Made by a program: the position numbers and the translations under genes
Shown here: piece by piece, positions 43,440-51,187 of the stretch
Numbering within the stretch: position 1 is the first letter of the stretch
Layout: each line of letters opens with the position of its first letter
NCBI RefSeq assembly: GCF_018205975.1
Contig: NZ_CP073577.1
Span: forward strand, 1,550,001 to 1,614,000
Length of the DNA stretch: 64,000 nt
Origin: Erythrobacter sp. JK5
Lineage (GTDB): Bacteria > Pseudomonadota > Alphaproteobacteria > Sphingomonadales > Sphingomonadaceae
Reading direction: 5' to 3'
The notes under the pieces: model-generated
Databases searched by the model: none
What the model saw: the letters and a program-made list of their open reading frames with translations, nothing else
What the model was told of the DNA's origin: nothing

Positions 43440-43979
43440 TTACTTCTTGTCTTCGGCCTTGGGCGCCGCTTTCTTGGCGGGAGCCTTCTTGGCCGGGGCT
43501 TTCTTCGCAGGTGCCTTCTTGGCCTCTGCTGCCTTGGGAGCCGCTTTCTTGGCCGGGGCCTTCTTCGCAGGCGCCTTCTTGGCCGGTGCCGCCTTCTTTT
43601 CCGTTGCCGGCTTGGCTTCGGTCTTGGGCGCAGCTTCCTTCTTCGGAGCGGCAGCCTTCTTGGCAGCCGGCTTCTTGGCGCCTTCGCCCACATCGGTGAT
43701 CCGCAGCAACGTCATCTGCTGGCGGTGACCGGCCTTGCGGCGATAGTTGTGGCGGCGACGCTTCTTGAAAACGACGACCTTCTCGCTCTTCGCCTGGGCG
43801 ATGATCTCGGCCGAGACGGTGACCTTGGACGCGTCGGCGATGGTTTCGCCTTCGCCGGCCAGCAGGACGTCACCCAGCGTGATCGTGTCGCCGGCTTCGC
43901 CCGCGAGCTTTTCAACGGCAATCTTGTCTCCGGCGGCAACCCGATATTGCTTGCCGCCCGTGCGCACTACTGCGAACAT
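43440..43979 (-). CDS. rplU: 50S ribosomal protein L21 with Lys/Ala/Pro-rich tail
   Basis: The product has 179 residues from the ATG at 43979. The first about 100 residues are ordinary L21 ([36 protein letters not shown]). The last about 75 are low-complexity repeats such as [15 protein letters not shown], resembling histone H1 tails. Such tails on L21 occur in sphingomonads and some other alphaproteobacteria. It begins the rplU-rpmA operon. Confidence 0.96.
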   Translation of the reverse strand: MFAVVRTGGKQYRVAAGDKIAVEKLAGEAGDTITLGDVLLAGEGETIADASKVTVSAEIIAQAKSEKVVVFKKRRRHNYRRKAGHRQQMTLLRITDVGEGAKKPAAKKAAAPKKEAAPKTEAKPATEKKAAPAKKAPAKKAPAKKAAPKAAEAKKAPAKKAPAKKAPAKKAAPKAEDKK

Positions 43980-44198
43980 GGCTTTGTACTCTCGATCTTG
44001 GCTATGTCCGGTAAGCACGAGATACTCCCACGCGGGCCGAACAGCAATGCGGCGCCGCAACCCGCAGCGCCGGAAAGAAGCGTGCCGTTAAGGGAAAGGC
44101 GGCGCCAAGTCAACGCCAAGATGACCGGAAAATCGGTCCGCCCCGATCATTGTTCGGCTATCCCGGTCGGTGACCTCATGTTAGGAATGCTGCCGATC

Positions 44199-44704
44199 AT
44201 GGAACGGGAAATGTTTCGACTTTCGCTTGCCGTGGCGACAGCTGCGATGCTTGCAGGCTGTGCCGGAGACAGCGGCCGTTATCCCTCGCTCGCCATTCGC
44301 GATGCGGAGCGCATTTCCGGGCAGTTCACACCCACCGCGCGTGCTGTCGAACCCGTCGCGCCAGTGGCCTCGGCCCGGGATCTCGCGGCGATCGTCGACC
44401 GGGCGAACGCCTCCAGCCGCGCCTTCGCCAACGCGCGTCCCGCCGCCAGCCGGGCGGTCACCGGCGCGCGCGGCACCAGCATCGAAAGCGACGCGCGGGC
44501 GCGGGCGCTGGTGGCGCTGGCGGACCTCAGCTCGCTGCGCAGCGACACCGCGATTGCGCTGGGCGATCTCGATCTGATCGCGGCTGAAAGCGCGGTCGCA
44601 TTCGCCCCGAACAGGATGTCGCCGCAGCGCAGGCACAGGTGGCAGCGCTGGTGGAAGAACAGGACCGCACGCTAGCCGGTCTGTGGGAGCAAATGTCGCG
44701 ATGA
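44199..44704 (+). pseudogene. Lipoprotein gene before the FNR-type regulator, frameshifted
   Basis: The frame from about 44199 (44178, 44187 and 44211 are other starts) encodes a lipoprotein signal ([17 protein letters not shown]) and an Ala/Arg-rich body. At the four-C run 44605-44608 the coding frame changes: the other frame continues [20 protein letters not shown] and stops at 44702-44704, overlapping the next start as ATGA. Adding one C gives 168 residues and restores coupling. The unrepaired frame ends in an Arg/Trp-rich nonsense tail at 44675. No family is recognised. Confidence 0.65.
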
Positions 44705-45399
44705 ACCTCGCTTGCGAAACCTGCCCGGTCAGGGATTCGGCTGCGTGCTCGGTCCTGACCGCTGACGAACGCAACGCGCTCGCAGCCGCCGGGAGAACCC
44801 GGGCGCTCGGGCGCGGCGAGATGCTGTTCGCCGCCGGAGACGAAGATGCCGCCTGCGCCACCCTGGTCAGCGGTGCGCTCAAGGTGTCGGCGATCAATGC
44901 CGACGGGGACGAGCAGATCCTCTCCCTCGTCCACCCGGCAGGGTTCGTCGGCGAGCTGTTCGCCCCCTTCGCGCACCACGATGTCGTCGCGCTCACCGAC
45001 AGCACGCTGTGCACCTTCGGCCGCCGCGATATCGAGCGGGCGCTGGAAGACTATCCGGCGCTGGCCCGCGCGCTGTTGCGGCGCAGCCAGGAAGATCTGC
45101 TGGCAACCCGCAGCCTGCTGGAACTGACCGCCAATGCCAGCGCCGAGGCGCGACTGGCCGCGTTGCTGCACGATTTCGCCGCCGCCGCCAGCCATTCGCC
45201 CTGCCATCTCGCGGAGGAATTCGAACTGCCGCTGACCCGCGGCGAAATCGCCAACATGCTGGGCCTGACGATCGAGACCGTCAGCCGCAAGTTCGGCGAG
45301 CTCGAGGATAGCGGTGCCATCCGGCGGAAAGGAAAGCGCGGGATCGAACTGGTCGACCCCGCGCAGTTGCAGGCCATTTCCGGGCGGATCGGGGATTGA
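44701..45399 (+). CDS. FNR-type Crp/Fnr family regulator
   Basis: The product has 232 residues. Cys5, Cys8 and Cys16 at the N-terminus plus Cys104 (DSTLCTFGRR) match the four-Cys set that holds the oxygen-sensing [4Fe-4S] cluster in FNR proteins. The HTH LTRGEIANMLGLTIETVSRK has the Glu and Ser-Arg residues that read TTGAT half sites. A perfect TTGAT-N4-ATCAA lies 540 bp beyond its stop, before a convergent gene. It is coupled to the lipoprotein gene by ATGA. Confidence 0.88.
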   Translation: MNLACETCPVRDSAACSVLTADERNALAAAGRTRALGRGEMLFAAGDEDAACATLVSGALKVSAINADGDEQILSLVHPAGFVGELFAPFAHHDVVALTDSTLCTFGRRDIERALEDYPALARALLRRSQEDLLATRSLLELTANASAEARLAALLHDFAAAASHSPCHLAEEFELPLTRGEIANMLGLTIETVSRKFGELEDSGAIRRKGKRGIELVDPAQLQAISGRIGD

Positions 45400-45430
45400 T
45401 CCGCGTGGATCTGGACCTGTCCCCCCTTCG

Positions 45431-45883
45431 CTAAACCAGAGCGGCAATCGTCACTGCGGCGAGACCCCACAGCACGACCAGCACCGGCAGTATCAGCACC
45501 TGGATTGCGGCATCGCGCGGCATCAGCCGGCCGGTGTGGGTCATGATTCCGTATTCCCCGAACTGACCGGTCGTCATCGGGCTGGTGTCATTCGGCTCAA
45601 GTCCATTCTTCTTGAGCCGCGTCCAGATCGTCGGAACGCCGAAGGCGGCGACGATGAATACCGCAAAGATCGCCATCGGGATCGCGAGGCCCGGCGAGGC
45701 AAAGGCAATGCCGGTGATCGCGAGAAAGGCGAAAAAGCACCCGGCCGTCGCGGCATACAGCGCCGCTGGCAATTCGAAATTGCGGTCGACTTCGACCTGG
45801 TGGCGCACCTCGGCCCTGACCTCGGGGGCAGCGACGATGCGGGCCTCGCCGCGGGCCACGATGTCCTTGACGTGTTTGCTCAT
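45431..45883 (-). CDS. Small membrane protein behind an FNR box
   Basis: The product has 150 residues and a good ribosome binding site (GAAGGAGAAAG). After a charged N-terminal part there are three hydrophobic stretches: LYAATAGCFFAFLAITGIAF, LAIPMAIFAVFIVAAFGVP and QVLILPVLVVLWGLAAVTIA. No family is recognised. The perfect FNR box centred 61 bp before its start points to control by oxygen through the neighbouring FNR-type regulator. Confidence 0.78.
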   Translation of the reverse strand: MSKHVKDIVARGEARIVAAPEVRAEVRHQVEVDRNFELPAALYAATAGCFFAFLAITGIAFASPGLAIPMAIFAVFIVAAFGVPTIWTRLKKNGLEPNDTSPMTTGQFGEYGIMTHTGRLMPRDAAIQVLILPVLVVLWGLAAVTIAALV

Positions 45884-45937
45884 GGGGCTTTCTCCTTCGT
45901 TGAAAAAGGGGATGCCCCGCCGCGCATGCCCGCGCCT

Positions 45938-45951
45938 TGATGCAGATCAAA
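45938..45951 (-). promoter_or_regulatory. Perfect FNR box
   Basis: TTGAT-GCAG-ATCAA is an exact match to the FNR consensus. It lies between the moaE stop and the start of the small membrane gene; a site at about minus 41 would put the transcript start near 45903, about 20 bp before the ATG. Confidence 0.8.
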
Positions 45952-45960
45952 TATTGACGA

Positions 45961-46407
45961 TTATTGCTGCCAGCGGGCCAGGTCCTGATGGTCCTGCGTG
46001 CGCGGTTCGATCCAGTGCCATTCGCCGTTGCGCAGCTCGCGCTTCCAGAACCACGCCGCGCTCTTGAGATGGTCCATGCAGAAATCCACCGCCTCGATGG
46101 CGGCGCGCCGGTGCCGCGCGGCAGCCGAGACGCATACGATCGGCTCGCCGGGATGGAGCCGCCCGACCCGGTGGACCATCAGGATTCCCATCAGGTCGAA
46201 GCGGTCGAGCGCATCGTCCGCCAGCGCGTCCATGCCCGGCAGCGTTAGCGGCTCGTAATGCGACAGCTCGAGCGCATCGACGCCATCGTCGCTGCGCACC
46301 TTACCGACAAAGGTGCAAACGCCGCCAAGGCCGGGATTGGCGCTGGTGAACGGCCCGATCAGTGCCCCGGGGGCGAACGGTGCGACCTGCAGGCGGACGT
46401 CCTTCAC
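45961..46407 (-). CDS. moaE: Molybdopterin synthase catalytic subunit MoaE
   Basis: The product has 148 residues from a GTG start. TSANPGLGGVCTFVGKVRSD, LELSHYEPLTLPGMDA, VHRVGRLHPGEPIVCVSAAA and CMDHLKSAAWFWKREL with the catalytic Lys pair are standard for MoaE. With MoaD it inserts sulfur to form molybdopterin. It is the last gene of moaA-moaD-moaE, six bases after moaD. Confidence 0.96.
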   Translation of the reverse strand: MKDVRLQVAPFAPGALIGPFTSANPGLGGVCTFVGKVRSDDGVDALELSHYEPLTLPGMDALADDALDRFDLMGILMVHRVGRLHPGEPIVCVSAAARHRRAAIEAVDFCMDHLKSAAWFWKRELRNGEWHWIEPRTQDHQDLARWQQ

Positions 46408-46413
46408 GAGACC

Positions 46414-46656
46414 TCAGCCGCCGCTGACGGGCGGCAGAAGCGCAACTTCGTCGCCATCCTGCGCCGCGAGCGCGGTCTTGTCCGCCAGAACCCTGCCCGC
46501 ACAGGCGACGTTGATCCGCTCCGATTGCAGCTGCTCAGCGACCTCGGGGCCTACCGCTTCGAGAAGCGCGCCCCAGTCGAGCGGAGCCGCAACCTCGCGG
46601 CTGTCTTCGCCTGCCAGATCGCGCAACGGGCCGAGAAACACGACAGTCACCGTCAT
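46414..46656 (-). CDS. moaD: Molybdopterin synthase sulfur carrier MoaD
   Basis: The product has 80 residues with the ubiquitin-like fold pattern (TVVFLGPLRDLAG, INVACAGRVLADKTAL, GDEVALLPPVSGG) and the terminal Gly-Gly that becomes the thiocarboxylate. It lies one base after moaA and just before moaE. Confidence 0.95.
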   Translation of the reverse strand: MTVTVVFLGPLRDLAGEDSREVAAPLDWGALLEAVGPEVAEQLQSERINVACAGRVLADKTALAAQDGDEVALLPPVSGG

Positions 46657-46657
46657 A

Positions 46658-47704
46658 TCAGCCGCCCGTCATCGACATGTGTCGTGGCTGCGCCGGGTCG
46701 GCACCGGGTTCGTCGATCCGGAAGTGATGCCGCTCGGGCTTGATCGCCATCGCCCGGGCGAGCGCTTGTTCGAGGTTCACCTGCGGCTGATCGGATCGCA
46801 GCGCTGCGCGCAGATCGACCCGCTCGCTGCCGCCGAGGCAGGGATACAGCTGCCCGGTCGCGGTCACCCGCAGACGGTTGCAGCCGGCGCAGAAATTGTT
46901 GGTCAGCGGGGTGATCAGGCCGAGCCGCCCACCGGTTTCGGCGATATCGGCGTAGCGTGCCGGCCCGCCCGTGCTGGCATCGGTGTCGGTGAGCGTCCAG
47001 CGCTCGTCCAGCCGATCGCGCACCACGCTGAGCGGGAGGTAATGGTCGAGCCGGTCCTCCTCGACCTCGCCCAGCGGCATCACCTCGATCAGGGTGATGT
47101 CGTGTCCCTGCCGGTGCGCCCACGCGACGAGATCGGGCAGTTCGTGTTCGTTGATACCCTTGAGCGCCACTGCGTTGAGCTTGACCTTGAGGCCCGCCTC
47201 GCGCGCCGCCGCTATGCCGTCGAGCACCTGCGGGAGCGCATCGCGCCGGGTCAGCCGCGTGAAGGTTTCGCGATCGAGCGTGTCGAGCGAGACATTGACC
47301 CGCCGCACCCCTGCCTGGGCGAGTGCCTCGGCGTGCTGCGCCAGCCGGGTCGCATTGGTGGTGAGGGTCAGCTCATCGAGCCCGTTGCCGAGTCGCCGCC
47401 CCAACGCATCGAACAGGTCGATGATGTCGCGCCGCACCAGCGGCTCGCCGCCGGTCACGCGGATCTTGGTCACCCCGCGATCGATGAAGCCGGTCGCCAG
47501 CTCGTACAGCTCCTCGAGCGTGAGCACCTCTTTCTTCGGGAGGAACTGCATGCGCTCAGGCATGCAATAGGAGCAACGCAGATCGCAGCGATCGGTGACC
47601 GACAGTCGCAGATAGGTGATGCGGCGCTGAAACGTGTCGACCAGCGGGCCGCCGGAATTGTCGACGGCGATCAGATCGGGATTGCGGTTCCGGGCGTCAC
47701 TCAT
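46658..47704 (-). CDS. moaA: GTP 3',8-cyclase MoaA
   Basis: From the ATG at 47704 the product has 348 residues. The radical-SAM motif is DRCDLRCSYC near residue 35, the C-terminal cluster Cys residues are in NNFCAGCNRLRV and LYPCLG, and the essential Gly-Gly end is MSMTGG. It converts GTP to the cyclised precursor of molybdopterin. It overlaps the preceding small gene by 8 bp and starts the moaADE set. Confidence 0.96.
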   Translation of the reverse strand: MSDARNRNPDLIAVDNSGGPLVDTFQRRITYLRLSVTDRCDLRCSYCMPERMQFLPKKEVLTLEELYELATGFIDRGVTKIRVTGGEPLVRRDIIDLFDALGRRLGNGLDELTLTTNATRLAQHAEALAQAGVRRVNVSLDTLDRETFTRLTRRDALPQVLDGIAAAREAGLKVKLNAVALKGINEHELPDLVAWAHRQGHDITLIEVMPLGEVEEDRLDHYLPLSVVRDRLDERWTLTDTDASTGGPARYADIAETGGRLGLITPLTNNFCAGCNRLRVTATGQLYPCLGGSERVDLRAALRSDQPQVNLEQALARAMAIKPERHHFRIDEPGADPAQPRHMSMTGG

Positions 47705-48017
47705 GCGCGGCAAGATACTGTCCGGTGACGCCGGGCGCATCCCTCAAATATGCGAGCATTTCCTCGCGCGCTTCGCCCGCAGTCGCGCCGACGACGTTGA
47801 CGCGGCTGGGCGCGTGCGCGCGGGCAAGATCGCGCGCCAGGGAGCGGCGCCAATCGTCGTGATGATGCGGCATGGGCAGGAGGACGATCGCCAGCGAATC
47901 GGTTTGATCGTCGGCCAGGAGCCGACGGGATTCGACAAGGTGATTAGAGAAGAATGCCGCCGCCGCGTCGATCGCCCGGTCGGGCAGGTCCTCGACGATC
48001 TGGACCGCCTGCGCCAC
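47697..48017 (-). CDS. Small protein resembling the end of an SDR (Rossmann) enzyme
   Basis: From the GTG at 48017, two bases after the folB stop, the product has 106 residues. The C-terminal part, ARAHAPSRVNVVGA then LAYLRDAPGVTGQYLA, is like the final helix and strand of short-chain dehydrogenases (RVN...YL...TGQ). The NAD-binding TGxxxGxG motif and catalytic Tyr-x-x-x-Lys are absent, so it is not an active SDR. Placement between folB and moaA links it to pterin pathways by position only. Confidence 0.6.
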   Translation of the reverse strand: MAQAVQIVEDLPDRAIDAAAAFFSNHLVESRRLLADDQTDSLAIVLLPMPHHHDDWRRSLARDLARAHAPSRVNVVGATAGEAREEMLAYLRDAPGVTGQYLAAHE

Positions 48018-48019
48018 GA

Positions 48020-48412
48020 TCAGGCGTGGTCCTGTGCCGGGCGTTCGCGATGCAGCGTTATCCCGATCTTCTCGTTCGCCTCGGCAATCGCGAGCTTCAC
48101 GATCTTGACCGTCACGGCCTGAACCCGGCGATCCTGCACGAACAAGGTTTCGCAGATGTGATCGGCAACCGCCTCGATCAGCTTGAAATGGACGCCCCTG
48201 GGCAGACCCTCGGACATCGCGAATTTCAGGTCCATGTAGTTCTTGCTGGCTTCGAGCGGCGTGTCGGCATCGTAGTGATCGGCGACATCGTAACGCGCCT
48301 GCACGGTCATGCGCAGCGGCTGCGGCTTGCCGGTTTCCTCGGAATAGATGCCGGTCAGGACATCGACTTCGAGATCGGCGACTTCGAGGATGAGCGAATC
48401 GGTCATGGTCAT
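48020..48412 (-). CDS. folB: Dihydroneopterin aldolase FolB
   Basis: The product has 130 residues. LEVADLEVDVLTGIYSEETG, the Tyr/Met region NYMDLKFAMSEG, LIEAVADHICETLF with the base-binding Glu, and VTVKIVKLAIAEANEKIG fit FolB/FolX. It splits dihydroneopterin in folate synthesis. It lies two bases from the SDR-like gene and 12 bases from the methyltransferase gene, so all may share one transcript with moaADE. Confidence 0.92.
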   Translation of the reverse strand: MTMTDSLILEVADLEVDVLTGIYSEETGKPQPLRMTVQARYDVADHYDADTPLEASKNYMDLKFAMSEGLPRGVHFKLIEAVADHICETLFVQDRRVQAVTVKIVKLAIAEANEKIGITLHRERPAQDHA

Positions 48413-48424
48413 TGGCGCACGCCT

Positions 48425-49336
48425 TTAGCCCGGATTCGACCAACGTGCGAAGATGGCGGTCGGCAGCAGGCGCCCCTCCCGCTCATCCTGAGCCTGCCGA
48501 AGGGCCTCTTCGCGCACGGCGAGATCGCCATGCTCGATTGTGCCGGGCAGATGCGCCAGCTTTTCCTCGAGCAGACCGGCGATAGCGAGGCTGCTCATGC
48601 GTACCGCGTAGACCGTGAGAAACAGGAACCGGCTGTCGCCATCGAGCAGCCTGGCGCAGTCGCCGATCAGGCCGCCCAAGCCTTCTTCCAGCCGCCATGT
48701 CTCGTTCTTCGGGCCGCGTCCGAACTTGGGCGGATCGAGGATGATCCCGTCATAGCGCCGCTCGCGCCGCACCTCGCGCGCGGCGAACTTGGCCGCGTCG
48801 TCGACCAGCCAGCGGATCGGGCGGTCCTCCATGCCGGAGAGCGCGGTGTTGTCGCGTGCCTGCGCGACCGATTTCTTGGACGCATCGACATGGGTCACCT
48901 GGCCGTGACGACTCAGCGCCAGTGAACCAAGGCCGGTATAGCCGAACATGTTGAGCGTCTCGGCATCCTCACGTCCCACAAGCTGCGCACGCATCCACTC
49001 CCAGACGGGGGCCATGTCGGGGAAGAACTGCAAGTGGCGGAAGGGGGTCGGCTGCGCGGTGAAGCGCACTTCGTTCCACGCCAGCTCCCAGCCACCTTCG
49101 GGAACATCGCGTTCGAACACCCAGCGCCCGCCGCCATCCTCGTCCGAGCCGGGGATGAATTCGCCATCTGCCTGCCAGTCAGACCGGCGCGGCTGCCACA
49201 GCGCTTGCGGTTCTGGGCGGATGAAGGAAAACGGCCCGAACGCCTCCCACTTGCGCCCGGCCCCGCTGTCGAGCAGGCGATAGCCATCCCACCCGGAGCA
49301 CTCCATCACGATGGGTTGAGCGACAAGGTGAGCCAT
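48425..49336 (-). CDS. Class I SAM-dependent methyltransferase (RlmI/RlmL-like)
   Basis: From the ATG at 49336 (one-base overlap with the thrC stop) the product has 303 residues. LNMFGYTGLGSLALSRHGQV is the SAM motif I region, ASKKSVAQARDN motif II, and LDPPKFGRGPKNETWRLEE is the motif IV type of RNA base methyltransferases such as RlmI. The N-terminal PUA domain of RlmI is missing. The segment EALRQAQDEREGR near the C-terminus is encoded by a dispersed repeat. Target unknown. Confidence 0.87.
   Translation of the reverse strand: MAHLVAQPIVMECSGWDGYRLLDSGAGRKWEAFGPFSFIRPEPQALWQPRRSDWQADGEFIPGSDEDGGGRWVFERDVPEGGWELAWNEVRFTAQPTPFRHLQFFPDMAPVWEWMRAQLVGREDAETLNMFGYTGLGSLALSRHGQVTHVDASKKSVAQARDNTALSGMEDRPIRWLVDDAAKFAAREVRRERRYDGIILDPPKFGRGPKNETWRLEEGLGGLIGDCARLLDGDSRFLFLTVYAVRMSSLAIAGLLEEKLAHLPGTIEHGDLAVREEALRQAQDEREGRLLPTAIFARWSNPG
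48476..48515. repeat. Dispersed repeat inserted in a coding region
   Basis: GCTCATCCTGAGCCTGCCGA followed by AGGGCC has the GCTCATCCTGAGCCTG-TCGAAGG form that is repeated across many sphingomonad genomes. Here it lies in frame in the methyltransferase gene and is read as EALRQAQDERE. Confidence 0.65.
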
Positions 49337-50751
49337 CAGGCGCTGGCGCTGGCCGCGTTCTGGAGCACAAAATCGCGCGCCGCTTCGTATTCGCCAGAAA
49401 TCTCGGTGAAGTGCTCCTCGCGTCCGAACAGGTCGCCGACGCGGGGCGGAAGCGCGGGACGCACGCCGACCGCGCGCTCGACCGCGTCGCGGAATTTGGC
49501 CGGATGCGCGGTCGCGAGGGTGACGATCGGTACGCCGCGCTCGATCACGCCCGTTTCGGCGGCTGCAAGGCTCGCATGCAGGCCAACCCCGGTATGCGGG
49601 TCGATCACCTGGTCGGCATTGCGCTGCGCCCATTGCAGTGCACGCGCGGTTTCGGCCTGATCGGCGCGCATGCTGGTGAACAGCCTGGAGGCCCCTTCGC
49701 GCTGGCTGTTGGTCAGCTGCATCGCCTTGCTCGCTTCGAAATCGCGCATCTGCATGGCCAGTGCCGCACCGTCGCGTCCACCGACGTCAAACAGCAGCCG
49801 CTCGAAGTTCGAGCTGACCTGGATGTCCATCGACGGGGTGATCGTCGGCGTGACGCCGCCCGCCGAATAGTCGCCATCGGTGAGCGCACGATGGAGGATA
49901 TCGTTGACGTTGGTGGCGACGATCAGCCGCTCGATCGGCAGACCCATTTGCGCCGCGACATAGCCCGCGAACACATCGCCGAAATTGCCGGTCGGCACGC
50001 TGTAGGCGATCGTGCGGTCGGGCGCGCCAAGCTGGAGCGCGGAGTAGAAGTAGTACACCACCTGCGCCATCAGCCGCGCCCAGTTGATCGAGTTGACCGC
50101 ACCGAGATTGAGCGGGCCATTGACAGCAGGATCAGCGAACATCGCCTTCACATGGCGCTGCGCATCGTCGAAGCTGCCTTCGATCGCGATATTGTGCACG
50201 TTGGGCGCGCGCACGGTGGTCATCTGTCGGCGCTGGACCTCGCTCACCCGCCCCTTAGGGTGGAGCATGAATATCTCGGTCCGGTCGCGCCCGGCGACCG
50301 CGTTGATCGCCGCCGAGCCGGTGTCGCCGCTGGTCGCACCGACGATCGTGAGGCGCGCGTCGCGGCGGCTCAGGAACGTCTCGAACAGGTGGCCGAGCAA
50401 TTGCAGCGCGACGTCCTTGAACGCCAGCGTCGGCCCGTGGAACAGCTCGAGCAGCCAGTGCGTCTCGTCCATCTGCACCAGCGGGGTGACGGCAGCGTGG
50501 CCGAAATCGCCATAGACGGTGGCGCACAGGCCATCGAGTTCGTCATCGGTCAGGCTCCCGGCGACGAACGGGCGCATGATTGCGGCGGCGAGCGCCGGGT
50601 AGGACAGGCCACGCAGGTCGCGGATCTGCGCTTCGGTCAGGCGCGGCCATGCGGCCGGCACGTAGAGCCCGCCATCGGAAGCCAGACCCGCCAGCGTGAC
50701 TCCTTCGAAATCGAGCGTCGGCGCGCTGCCGCGAGTGGAGACGTAGTGCAT
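49336..50751 (-). CDS. thrC: Threonine synthase
   Basis: The product has 471 residues. The PLP-binding Lys is in PTLAFKDVALQLLGHLF, the phosphate loop in SVPTGNFGDVFAGY, and the N-terminus MHYVSTRGSAPTLDFEGVTL is typical of the longer (enteric-like) ThrC. It converts phosphohomoserine to threonine. It lies downstream of the cytochrome oxidase genes, an order often kept in alphaproteobacteria, but an ArsR/AHSA1 pair now separates them. Confidence 0.96.
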   Translation of the reverse strand: MHYVSTRGSAPTLDFEGVTLAGLASDGGLYVPAAWPRLTEAQIRDLRGLSYPALAAAIMRPFVAGSLTDDELDGLCATVYGDFGHAAVTPLVQMDETHWLLELFHGPTLAFKDVALQLLGHLFETFLSRRDARLTIVGATSGDTGSAAINAVAGRDRTEIFMLHPKGRVSEVQRRQMTTVRAPNVHNIAIEGSFDDAQRHVKAMFADPAVNGPLNLGAVNSINWARLMAQVVYYFYSALQLGAPDRTIAYSVPTGNFGDVFAGYVAAQMGLPIERLIVATNVNDILHRALTDGDYSAGGVTPTITPSMDIQVSSNFERLLFDVGGRDGAALAMQMRDFEASKAMQLTNSQREGASRLFTSMRADQAETARALQWAQRNADQVIDPHTGVGLHASLAAAETGVIERGVPIVTLATAHPAKFRDAVERAVGVRPALPPRVGDLFGREEHFTEISGEYEAARDFVLQNAASASA

Positions 50752-50792
50752 GATGCGGTGCGGTTAGCGGGGAGCAGCACCCCCTGCAATGC

Positions 50793-51140
50793 TCACCAGG
50801 CGGTTTCCGTCGCCTTCGTGCTTTCCAGCGCTGCTTTCAGGTTCGACAGATTGCTGGCTGCCCGCGCGGCATGCGGTCCGATCCAGCGTTCATGAATCGC
50901 CTGGATCGGCATGGCGTCGAGGTAATTGAAGCGTTCGCGTCCCTTGCGAACCGAAACCACGAGGTCGGCCCGCTCCAGCACTCGCAAATGTTGCATGACC
51001 GTGCACCGGTCGAGGTCGGGGAAGCACGCGCACAGCTGTTTGGTGGTCAGCGGTCGCAGTTTCAGCTGGTCGCAAATCCCGCGCCGCACCGGATTGGCCA
51101 GGGCCTTGAACACCTGATCGAGATCGTCATCATTTGACAT
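50793..51140 (-). CDS. ArsR-family repressor
   Basis: The product has 115 residues with a winged helix: FKALANPVRRGICDQLKLRP, LTTKQLCACFPDLDRCTVMQ and LRVLERADLVVSVRKGRERF. There is no metal-binding ELCVCDL motif, so it belongs with the ArsR proteins paired with AHSA1/SRPBCC genes. It is divergent from such a gene, and a perfect inverted repeat overlaps its start. Confidence 0.9.
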   Translation of the reverse strand: MSNDDDLDQVFKALANPVRRGICDQLKLRPLTTKQLCACFPDLDRCTVMQHLRVLERADLVVSVRKGRERFNYLDAMPIQAIHERWIGPHAARAASNLSNLKAALESTKATETAW

Positions 51141-51162
51141 GTTATATTTTTATAACATAATG
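51134..51162. promoter_or_regulatory. ArsR operator in the AHSA1 promoter
   Basis: ATGTTATA-TTTT-TATAACAT at 51139-51158 is a perfect 8+4+8 inverted repeat, strikingly AT-rich for this genome. It fills the spacer between TTGACA (51134-51139) and CATAAT (51156-51161), and its left end includes the ArsR start codon on the other strand. A bound repressor would block the AHSA1 promoter and the regulator's own leader. Confidence 0.82.
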
Positions 51163-51187
51163 CAGCGCGACTCAAGGGAGACACGCC

